DNA of 64,000 nucleotides from Ananas comosus (lineage: Eukaryota > Streptophyta > Magnoliopsida > Poales > Bromeliaceae): NCBI RefSeq assembly GCF_001540865.1, contig NC_033640.1:4185425-4249424 (forward strand), read 5' to 3'. The notes beneath the pieces were generated by a model. It did not search any database and was not told the origin of the DNA. It saw nothing but the letters and a program-made list of their open reading frames with translations. This document shows positions 23,976 to 33,606 of this stretch, one piece after another (positions within the stretch are counted from its first letter, which is position 1; each line of letters starts with the position of its first letter). A program made the translations under genes and the position numbers.

Positions 23976-23983
23976 GGGTTACC
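23976..23983. repeat. hAT target-site duplication, right copy
   Basis: GGGTTACC directly follows the right terminus and joins in frame to the open gag reading frame of the Tat element. Confidence 0.9.
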
Positions 23984-24953
23984 ACCTCCTCTACCAGTAG
24001 CAGCATACCAGCCCCAAAATGTAGGGGCTAGGGGGCAGACTCCGAATATACAAGGAGTAAACCTTGCAGTACAAAATTTCGGTCTACCGCAAGCACCGAA
24101 CATAGCACAAGCGCAAATTCCCATACTAGGAAACAATAGTAAAATATATGCGCAAATAGAAGAAGTCATCCGAAATACTTTCGGAGTATGCGCAAGGCCG
24201 GCAATGCGGCCTGTGTTTAGATCACCGTATCCTGCAAATATAGATATAGAGCATCCATACCCGGCAAACTGGAAAATGCCGAAGTTTGATAAATTTTCTG
24301 AAGATGAGACCAAAAACACGGTCGAACATGTGGCATGGTTTACAGCACAATGCCGAGAAGCTGCGGCAGATCCATTTTTAAAATTAAGATTATTTAACAC
24401 CTCCTTAACCAAGACAGCTTTTACTTGGTATACAAGTCTACCGGCTAATTCCGTCCGAGATTGGGACGAATTACAAGGAAAGTTTCATGAACAATTTTAT
24501 AGAACAGAACCGGAATTACCGGTTGCCGATTTGGCTCAGTTCAAACAGAGAACAGGCGAATCAGTTGAAAAATATTTGAACCGATTTAAGACGGCCAGGA
24601 GCCTTTGTTTTGTTAGAATGCCAGAATCAGAATTTGCCAAGATGGCATTTAACGGTTTACACTTCAAATTAAAGATCATTTTGGAGACAAATATTTTTCA
24701 AATCTGTTTGATTTAGGGGTTCGGGTTGCTCAATACGAACAATTTAGAAAGGGAAGTAATGAGGATCGGCCCAGGTGGAGCCGAAATAAAGATTGGAATA
24801 AAGGAAAGGAGAAAAATGTTTCTTTCCTTGAAGAGTCTTCGGCTCATGAGGAGCGGAATTCGTCAACAGAGACTGAAGATTCGGCTGATAAAGCCGAGAT
24901 ATACGCTGCCGAGATGGTTAAAAACCGTCAACCATATAAGTGTGCTTTGTTGA
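23984..24953 (+). pseudogene. Tat-lineage gag, N-terminal and central part
   Basis: An open frame runs from the hAT junction through 24716. It holds a retrotransposon gag core: WKMPKFDKFSEDET near 24272, a tryptophan-rich FTWYTSLPANSV segment near 24420, and FKQRTGESVEKYLNRFK near 24540. Gag would form the particle that packages the RNA. The frame breaks near 24716 and continues in another frame to about 24953. The hAT insertion removed continuity with the start. A related helical segment lies further downstream at 25275-25625. Confidence 0.75.
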
Positions 24954-25274
24954 AGCCCGCTAAATCAAGCGAGGCAAAAGCACGAGTTTCAGCATATACA
25001 TATTTTTTTGATGTATCGAAAATGATTTAATTTTGATCGGTTGTTAAAAGATGGATGAATTCAACTATAGGAGGGTCAAACTATACCTCCTGTAGAAGAA
25101 TTGAAAAGAAGAAGATGTTGCAAATGACACCATTCATGGAGCCATAAGACAAATGAGTGTACTGCCTTTAAGAGGCAGATTCAAAAAGAGATAAATGAGG
25201 GTCGGCTCATATTTGCCGACCAAGAAAATAAAAATATAAAAATTGACAAGAATTCATTTCCTTCGCAGGTTAAT

Positions 25275-25625
25275 ATGGTGGACGTCAAAGGAAAAGCGGT
25301 TGCGGATAAGAAGACCGCTGAAAACATTGCTTATATCAAGAGGACGCTTCGGCTTTGCATAAGGTGCAAAGCCGAAATGACAAAGAAGGATTGGGAAGGC
25401 ATTATCAACGACAAGAAAAGAAGTAACAAATGGAGAGAAATGATGGCATTCCCTGAGGAGTGGGAGGAAATTCCTGAAGGGGATGACAAGTTGGAGGATG
25501 GTTCAGACGAAGCCTCCAACGAATCTGAACCAGAAGTTGATTCGGTTCAAAACAAGGACTTATTGATGCAGAAAGTCCTGCGCGATTATTACAATAGTAG
25601 AAGAGAGGAACATCATAGTCGATGA
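25275..25625 (+). pseudogene. Tat-lineage gag C-terminal segment
   Basis: A 116-codon open stretch contains RCKAEMTKKDWEGI and a long acidic tract (EEWEEIPEGDDKLEDGSDEA), ending in a basic RREEHHSR. It sits between the gag core and the protease in the same element. I recognise its position better than its fold. Stops separate it from both neighbours, among them TGA at about 25623. The following 600 bp to the protease hold only broken frames. Confidence 0.55.
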
Positions 25626-26232
25626 AGTTATCCAGAGAAACCATTCGGCTCAAAACAAAGATTTCCTGGGTATCGGCCACACTGGCAGCAACAAGCCAAG
25701 CCGAGACCAGAACCAGAGTTCGAGGGGATGACTGAGGGAGACATAGAATTCCTTGGTCAAAGATTAGTCAACGAGCTCGGCATACAGCCCTAGTCGAGAC
25801 CCTGGGAAAGGATGGAGATTTTAAACAACCATTTAAGAACAGTGAAGGTACTAGCAAACATGCCAATAGATCAGTGGCACGAAGTCGAAGTCAAATCATC
25901 GGCCAAATAGTAAGGGCCGATGTTAACAAAAATACAAAAGCGTCGGCAGTAGAGGATGCAAGCGGAGGCGAGACAACATTACGAGGAAGCGAAAGGGATG
26001 AGACTGAACGTGTGGAGATGACCTAACGAGCCACCACACCCTTTTCGCCCGATGCGAAACTATCATGAGGCGGGTGGTTCATCACCCATTTCTTGGTTAA
26101 AGTCGAAAATAGAACGACCAACCATGGCTGAAACAGAAGAGAAGATGACTAGGAGGGAGCTAGAGGACAAAATGGCCTCCCTCGAGACAATCATCAAGAA
26201 AGAGATGACCTCCTAAGGAGAGGGAGGCACGG

Positions 26233-26682
26233 ATGGAGAGTGACTCCTCAGCCGAGACGGCTAAGGAGTCTGAAGAAAAGAAACAAAGAATACAATCGAA
26301 ATTGGCTAATGAAGGACCAGCCGACGTCAATATGGTATATACTCTGCCACGATCTTTCAAAGCAGAGTATATTGAATACGACGAGGGGATAGTAGATGAA
26401 GAAGTTGGGCTCACCGCGGCTCAATTACAATTAGAGGATGCCAAACTGGCCGATGCGGTGGTTTTTGAGAAACCTTCAGCCATGCAGACAAGATTTGTGA
26501 GGCCTATGTTCATACGGGCTTTGATAGAAGGTCGGCCAGTAGGCCGAGTCATGGTGGACGGCGGAGCGATGGTCAACGTCATGCCTACTTCGTTCTTCAA
26601 AAAGTTAGGCAAGGGCGAGGACGAATTAAAGCCAATCGACACAATCATGACCGACTTCACCGGAAGCGGTCAACAAGCTTGA
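26233..26682 (+). pseudogene. Tat-lineage aspartic protease region
   Basis: The segment VMVDGGAMVNVMP near 26550 matches the active-site region of Tat-type proteases, where one such loop per subunit forms a dimer that cuts Gag-Pol. Upstream, RFVRPMFIRALIEGRPVGR is the usual lead-in. The frame stops at a TGA at 26680. The next 230 bp continue the domain only in other frames, so the protease is inactive. The region after 26700 to about 27030 still shows a weak acidic linker (IGHINWADIDPDQIFFVRV). Confidence 0.75.
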
Positions 26683-27110
26683 GGAGTACTCACAACTGAA
26701 ATTACGGTAGGTTCTAAAACTCTATGAACTGTATTATGCAGATAGCCATTACAACCTACTACTCGGACGTCACTAGATCCACGCAAACGAGTGCGTACTT
26801 TCCACACTCCACGAAAACTATTCCAATGGGTAGGAGAAAAAGTGAAAGAAATCAGGGCCGAAGGGCGGCCCCAAATGGTAGACATCAATGCAGAAGAGAT
26901 CGGCCATATCAATTGGGCCGATATTGATCCGGATCAAATTTTCTTTGTAAGAGTTACTGAAGAGGGAATACAATTAATTCTCTCTAAAGACGAAAGAGCT
27001 ATGGTGGCAGCCGAAGAGCCACCAAGCTAGTTAAAATGGAATGTTAAGAATAAAAAACCGAGGCTTTAGAAGAGCTTCGGCAAGAAGAGCCGATCGACAG
27101 GATCAGCTAT

Positions 27111-28169
27111 GTGAGCAATTCGGCCCATCAGGCCGATGACGTGCTATGTAACAATACGGCCGAAATGGCCAGTGATGATATGGTGAAATCAGTTGTTAAA
27201 GCCGATAAGGAAATATCAAATGAAACAAAGAGGCGAACCAATGAGTTGAATTTGGAAGAATCGCCTATCAAAGTCGGTGACAAAAAGTTGGAAACTCAGG
27301 ATCCGCTAATTGAGGTGAACTTAGGATCTGACGGAGACAAGCAGTCGACTTATATTAGTGCCAGACTTTCGGCTCAACAACAGAAGGAGCTGAAAGAATT
27401 GTTGAAGGAGTACATGGATTGCTTCGCCTGGAGTTATGAAGAAATGCCAGGTTTAAGCCGAAAAATTAAAGAACATAGGCTACCTATTAAAAAAGGGTAT
27501 AAGCCTTACAAACAGCCGGCTCGTAGGTTTGAGCCGAGTATTGTACTCTAAATCAAAAATGAAATCGAAAATCTTTTAAAGGCCGGTTTTATTAGAGCGG
27601 CCCGATATGTTGATTTGGTATCCTATAGTTCCAGTACGAAAAAAGAATAGTAAACTTAGGATTTGCATTGATTTTAGGAACTTAAATTTGGCTACTCCTA
27701 AAAATGAGTATCCAATACCAATAGCCGATACGTTAGTGGATTCGGCTGCCGGTAATGAAGTCCTATCCTTTATGGACGTACATGCTAGTTATAATCAAAT
27801 TTTTATTGCCGAAGAAGATGTAGCTAAAATGGCTTTTAGATGCTCGGAGTCTATTGGGACCTTTGAATGGGTGGTCATGCTGTTCGGTTTAAAAAATACC
27901 GAAGCTACTTATTAGAGAGCAATGAATTTTATTTTTCATGATTTGATCGGCAAGATGTTGGAGGTTTACATTGATGATATAGTTGTTAAATCCAAATTAC
28001 AAGCCGAACATTAGGTGGATTTAAGGCTCACCTTTGAAAGAATGAGAAAATATAATTTGAAAATGAATGCTTTGAAATGTGCCTTTGGAGTTTCAGCAGG
28101 AAATTTTCTGGAATTCTTGATACATAAAAAGGGGATTAAAATCGATAAAAATAAGGCGATATATCAGAA
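27111..28169 (+). pseudogene. Tat-lineage reverse transcriptase
   Basis: From about 27400 the frame reads DCFAWSYEEMPGL, then IKKGYKPYKQPARRF, KLRICIDFRNLN near 27655, FMDVHASYNQI near 27770 and YIDDIVVKS at 27967-27993. The catalytic YIDD aspartates are present, as is the first catalytic aspartate in FMD. Stops at about 27549, 27913 and 28012 and frame changes near 27600 and 28140 break it. At least two of the stops look like CAG to TAG changes. The enzyme would copy the genomic RNA into cDNA. Confidence 0.85.
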
Positions 28170-28796
28170 TTGCCGCCACCAAAAAGCAAAATAGACTTGC
28201 AAAGCTTATTGGAGAAAATCAATTATTTGCGGCGATTTATATCAAATCTGGCCGATAGGATAGGAGTTTTCACTCCATTATTTCGGCTTAAAAGTCAAGA
28301 AGAATTTATTTGGACGGATGAGCAACAAGGAGTATTTGAAAATATAAAGAAATATTTAACAAATCCTCCGATTTTTATGCCTCCTAAACAAGGACAACAA
28401 ATGAAATTATACATTTCGGCTGCAGAGAAAAATTTAGAATGCTTGTTGGCCCAAGAGAATGAAGAAAAAGAGGAACATGCCATATATTACTTAAGCAGAC
28501 GATTATTAGATACCGAAAAACGATATTTGGCTATCGAAAAATTATGTTTGGCCTTATACTACGCCTGTACAAAATTAAGATATTATCTTTTACCAACAGA
28601 AGTATCGATAATATGTAAAATCGATCTGGTAAAATATATGTTATCTAAGCCAGTGTTGAGAGGACGAATCGGAAGGTGGATGTTAGCATTATCCGAATTC
28701 TCCCTCAATTATGTTCCGGCAAAAATTGTTAAAGGGCAAGCGATAGCCGATTTTTTGGCTGATCATCCATGTGTTGAAATTGAAGAGCCAATGTAA
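28170..28796 (+). pseudogene. Tat-lineage RT connection and first RNase H
   Basis: A 208-codon open stretch contains the RT thumb/connection (INYLRRFISNLADR, FTPLFRLKS) and then an RNase H with AIYYLSRRLLDTEKRY, AIEKLCLALYYACTKLRYYL and KGQAIADFLADHP. The last block carries a conserved aspartate. At the first motif, where active enzymes have an aspartate, I read LYISAAEKNLECLL, so that residue appears lost. Confidence 0.75.
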
Positions 28797-29280
28797 AATT
28801 TAGTCGGCTGTCAACCTTGGATACTTTACTTTGACGGCTCAAGAACAGCCGAATCCGCGAGAGCTGGAATAGTTATACAGTCTCCTGAGGGATATACCTA
28901 TCAATTTGCTTTTGAATTAAATTTCGGCTGTTCCAATAATCAAGCTAAATATGAAGCCTTAATAATTGGCCTTGAAATCATATAAGAATTGAAAGTTAAG
29001 TCACCCAAGGTCATCGGTGATTCACAGTTAGTGATCAAACAAGTCAGTGGAGAGTACCGAGATGCGAAAATCAGAATTTCATAAATTATTTAAGAAAAAT
29101 ATTAGAATTTCTTTGCAGCTTCGGAGAAGTTGAATTTGAGCATTTGACAAGCGAGAAAAATGAACAAGCGAATGAACTAGCCTAATCGGCTTCAGGATAT
29201 ATAGAGCCGAAACAAGGTTTAATGAAAATAGAAAGAAGACTATTACCTTCGGTTCATGTTCAAGATCCGATTATTGCCCC
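28797..29280 (+). pseudogene. second RNase H-like domain (Tat hallmark)
   Basis: Right after the first RNase H the frame reads WILYFDGSRTAESARAG, then CSNNQAKYEALIIGLE and VIGDSQLVIKQVSGEY. This is the archaeal-type RNase H found only in some Tat-lineage elements among Ty3/Gypsy. The aspartates in FDGS and GDSQ are kept. In the central motif the usual AEYEAL is AKYEAL. Stops occur at about 28983, 29083 and further down. The next 200 bp to the integrase are a decayed linker. Confidence 0.75.
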
Positions 29281-30489
29281 ATAGAGGTGAAAGAGGATTG
29301 GAGAAAATCCATAATCGAATATTTAGAAGACCCCAATAAATGGGTCGATTATAATATTCGAAGAAGAGCACTCGGCTATTGTCTGTTGAATGGACAGCTC
29401 TACAAGAGAACAGCCGAAGAAGTATTACTGAAATGTTTAGGGCCTGAAGAAGCTCTATTAGTGATGGGAGAAACACACGAGGGTCTATGTGGAGCCCACT
29501 TAGTAGGAAAAAGATTAAGATGGACAATTCGACATTTAGGATATTATTGGCCGACTATGCATCAAGATTGCATGGATGCTAAGGGTTGCCAAGATTGTCA
29601 ATTTCATGGTTCAGTGCAGAGAGTTCCTACCTCTGAGATGTATGCAATAATTAAACCTTGGCCTTTTCGAGGATGGGCTATGGATTTAATCGGAGAGATT
29701 CAGCCGAACTCTTCGGCTGGTCACAAGTTTTTAATAGTGGCCATTGATAATTTTACTAAGTGGGTAGAAGTAAAACCCGCTCGGTTTGTCACTTAAAAAG
29801 AGATTATTGATTTTGTTGAAGACTCCATAATTCATCGCTTTGGGATTCCCGAGACGATTACAACCGATCAATGAACAATGTTCACCGGAGGACAGTTCGT
29901 TCGGTTCATTGAATCTCGGAAGATTAAGTTACTTCACTCATCACCTTATTATGCTCAAGCCAATGGATAGGCTGGGGCAGCAAATAAGGTGATTATAAAC
30001 CTTATGAAGCGGCATATTAGAAAACATCCAAAGAAATGGAATGAAAAATTATCCGAAATATTATGGGCATGCCGAACTTCAGTGAAAACGGCAACAGGGA
30101 TGACGCCGTTCCAACTAGTATATGGCCATGAGGTTGTAGTTCCAGCCAAAATAACAGTTCCTTCGTTATGAGTGGAAAAGCAAAAAGAACTGTCGGCTGA
30201 TGAATATAGTAAGTTGATGAATGAAGAAATGGAGGAAACACATGAAACTCGGTTGATGGCATTGAATCATTTACAAGCCTATCAAAACCGAGTGTGCGAT
30301 GCATATAATAAAAAAGTGAGAGCTAAATCCTTTGCAGTTGATGATTTAGTTCTTAGGCTATTATTTCCGATCGGTCGAAAAAACCGAGCATATGAAAAAT
30401 GGTCTCCGAATTGGGAAGGACTATTTCAGACAAGCAGAATCACAAGAAAATACATATTACTTAAAAAAGATAGATGGGTTAGAAAATGA
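29281..30489 (+). pseudogene. Tat-lineage integrase
   Basis: The zinc-binding HHCC region is visible (HEGLCGAHL, then CMDAKGCQDC) around 29476-29600, followed by the core with WAMDLIGEI near 29680 and VAIDNFTKWVEVK near 29740. The second catalytic aspartate is present near 29867, just before a TGA. At the third acidic position, near 29973, the sequence reads glycine instead of glutamate, right after a TAG at 29968. Stops also occur at 29794 and 30169. The C-terminal part runs to 30489. Even without the stops the DD-E triad is incomplete. Confidence 0.85.
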
Positions 30490-30548
30490 GAAGCCAATTA
30501 ATGGAAAATATCTAAAAAAAGTATTACCCATCCATGTGGGAGAGTAAT
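30352..30548. repeat. 197-bp exact duplication, copy 1 (left of an N)
   Basis: CTTAGGCTATTATTTCC to GGGAGAGTAAT is repeated without visible change at 30550-30746 with a single N between the two copies. This looks like overlapping contig ends joined without merging. Confidence 0.93.
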
Positions 30549-30549
30549 N

Positions 30550-30746
30550 CTTAGGCTATTATTTCCGATCGGTCGAAAAAACCGAGCATATGAAAAATGG
30601 TCTCCGAATTGGGAAGGACTATTTCAGACAAGCAGAATCACAAGAAAATACATATTACTTAAAAAAGATAGATGGGTTAGAAAATGAGAAGCCAATTAAT
30701 GGAAAATATCTAAAAAAAGTATTACCCATCCATGTGGGAGAGTAAT
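30550..30746. repeat. 197-bp exact duplication, copy 2 (right of an N)
   Basis: Identical to 30352-30548 by eye; the N is at 30549. It repeats the last 46 codons of the integrase frame. Confidence 0.93.
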
Positions 30747-32854
30747 CAAAGTTAAAGTTAAGGTATTAAAAGCCGAATCAAGATAGTAAATCTTTGAGTT
30801 GGTTCCATTCAGCTATTAAATTGGGCAGTTTCAGCTGCTTTACTCCTACGTTTCATCAAAGGTTGCACTTTATAAAGCTGAGAAAGTTTGTCTTGAAGTT
30901 TTATTCCTTCATCTTTCTTGGTTTTTAGTTGATCTTCTAAGAGGAGCCGACGCTTGGAGGTACGAGCCAAAGTTGATTCGGCTGCAGCTAATTCCTCCTT
31001 AAGAGTTAAAATTCGCTGCTGCAAAGCCGATTCCTGGTTCGCTAAGGTTTGATCTTCTCGGCACACATCAGTGATAGGAGCTGCTACCTTAGGTATAGTC
31101 TTTTTAAAATGATTAACTTGATGAAAATGTTGATCCAAAGATAAAAGCTCGGCACCCAAAGATTGTTGCCGAGATAAAAAAGAAGAAAGTTGAGACGATA
31201 ATGTCTCTACAAAACACTTAGCAGCAGAAGAGATATTTGATTGATCGGCTAGAGCAAGCAAAAGGGCACATAGCCGATCAAACTGTTCTGAGTTCTGAGC
31301 CAAAGATGGGAGATCTTGACTATATAATTGTAGACACTCATCAAATTTTTGTTGAGTGTCTGTCGACATCATAATAATAGTCGAATCATCTCCTTCATTC
31401 GAATTGGGGCTCGAAACTAACAGAGCATGAAGAGTGGCGGACAGAGGATCTTCAGGAATGGAAGATGAAGCTCCAGGTGATGAGGCTCCAAGAGTCGAAT
31501 GATGCACTCGGCTTATCTCTTCAACATCTTTCTCTAGAGGTACTGCTATATCTTCTTTCTCAGTTGTTGGTAGAGTTGGTGCTGTAGCGCTTGTTGGCAG
31601 TTCTTTGCTCATTTCTCGAGCAGCCCTTTTTCTCTCCGCTTCTTGTTTCTTCTCGAGACGAGCCTCCCGACGGACTTGTCTACTAATCTGCGTCTTCAAA
31701 GAAGAAGCAAAACGAGCTCTTGAATTGGTTTCAGGAGAAGACTGTTTTATTAAGAAAGGATAGTAAATGAGTTGAGAAAAACAAGATAAGTTAAAGTAGC
31801 TAATCAAGTTAATGTACCTCAATCTCGATGGGATCACTGGGGATACAGTCTTGTTTTGAGGCATCAGCCGAAGGTGTTTCTTCGGCTCTTCTTTCCGGAA
31901 TAGTGGATGGAGGAGTGTCCTCGGCCTTTTTCTTTGATACATCAGCCGAAGAAGTATCTTCGGCTTGCTTGAAATGCGGTCTCCTGACAATTGATTTACG
32001 CCGCTTTGGAGGCGGTGGGGGAGATTGTTCAGCTTCAATCGGTCTTTTTTCTGAAGCTAGGACCGATGAAGAAGTTGGGATCGGCTGCATATAAAAAGGA
32101 ATAAGTAAAAAGTAGACAAGTAAAAAGAAATCAAATCAAAAATGGATAAAATTATTACAGAAGGAGGCGGAACATCAAAAGTTTCTTCTGGCACAGATAG
32201 AGTAGCGGTATCAACTGGAGAATCTCCACTTGAAGCAACTGCCGCATATGCAATAGAATTAAGCAGAAGTCATGCTTGAAAAGAATTATTATAGATGACA
32301 AGTGAAAGACTTACCAAAGGGGTGAATGGTTCTCCGATATGCCCGAAGTAGAGAAAGATAAAAAATTCGATCAGTAAACTAATCCCAAACTGCGGCATAA
32401 CCAGCGAGAGCTATGCCCGTGTAGTTTGGCCTGAAGCTCACTAACTTGAAGAACTGCCGAAGACGGACTACTACAAATTCATGATTTAGCGGCATTTACT
32501 CCACAGCGTTTATTTAAATAACGCTAATTAATATATTTAACAGTATTACTTCATAAGTGCCGCTAAATTAAATAATTTAGCAGCAATTTACTATTAATGT
32601 TACAAAATAGAATAAATTAGCAGCATAAATTAGTGAATGCCGCTGAAGTTTCCAGCATTTTATAAAAAATGACACTAAATGTAATAAAGTAGCAGTACTT
32701 ATTGCTAAATGCTGCAATATTTGTTCCGCAATATTTATTTAAATCATGTCAATTAATATATTTAGCAGCATTATTTAATAATTGCCGCTAGATTTAATTA
32801 TTTAGCTGCAATTTACTATTAATTTACAAAATAGAATAAATTAGCAGCATAAAT

Positions 32855-33051
32855 TAGTGAATGCCGCTAAATATAATAAAGTAGTAACACTTGTTACTAA
32901 ATATCATTACTAATTAATATATAATTATTAATATATCCCTTTTCTATTTAGAATTAAAAATTTAAAATTAAAGTTTAAAATTCGAAATATATAATTTTAA
33001 AAATTAAACTTATAATTTAAAATTTAAAATTCTAAAATTTATATTTTAAAT
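32855..33051. repeat. 197-bp exact duplication, copy 1 (left of an N)
   Basis: TAGTGAATGCCGCTAAATAT to the poly-A/T end is repeated at 33053-33249 with one N between. It has the same length and arrangement as the pair at 30352/30550. Confidence 0.92.
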
Positions 33052-33052
33052 N

Positions 33053-33249
33053 TAGTGAATGCCGCTAAATATAATAAAGTAGTAACACTTGTTACTAAAT
33101 ATCATTACTAATTAATATATAATTATTAATATATCCCTTTTCTATTTAGAATTAAAAATTTAAAATTAAAGTTTAAAATTCGAAATATATAATTTTAAAA
33201 ATTAAACTTATAATTTAAAATTTAAAATTCTAAAATTTATATTTTAAAT
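33053..33249. repeat. 197-bp exact duplication, copy 2 (right of an N)
   Basis: Identical to 32855-33051 by eye; the N is at 33052. Confidence 0.92.
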
Positions 33250-33480
33250 TTTAAATTTTAAAATTATTAATTTTTAAAGTTTAAAATTTTAAATTTATTT
33301 TACATTTTAAATTTCAAATTTAAAACCATTAATTTTGAAACTTAAAATTTCATATTTCAAAATTAAAAATTTAAATTTAGTATCTAAATTTAAAAATTTA
33401 AAATTTAAAATTTTAAAATTTTAAAATTTAAAAGTAGAAGACTTAAAATATAAAAAATTAAAATATATATAACTAATAAT

Positions 33481-33606
33481 CGCTAGTGCAAGTGGGAAAG
33501 GGCTTGGTTGTTGGTACTCGAGGTCTCAAGTTCGAATCCTAGTTGATTCACATTTCCAGCAAAGTTTAAGACGAAAAAAAATAAATAAAGCGGGTAGCAT
33601 CTCAAA
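33481..33606 (+). mobile_element. tRNA-derived SINE
   Basis: TAGTGCAAGTGGG at 33484 fits a pol III A box and AGTTCGAATCC at about 33530 fits a B box. They are followed by TAGTTGATTCACATTTCC, an A-rich segment and AAGCGGGTAGC. The tRNA-like half lacks the cloverleaf of a real tRNA gene. I associate this family with monocots and possibly pineapple. It lies inside the CACTA element. Confidence 0.65.

Noticed and set aside
33481..33560. A tRNA gene, from its A- and B-box-like words.
   Set aside because: No cloverleaf can be drawn, and the tail with AAGCGGGTAGC is typical of a SINE.
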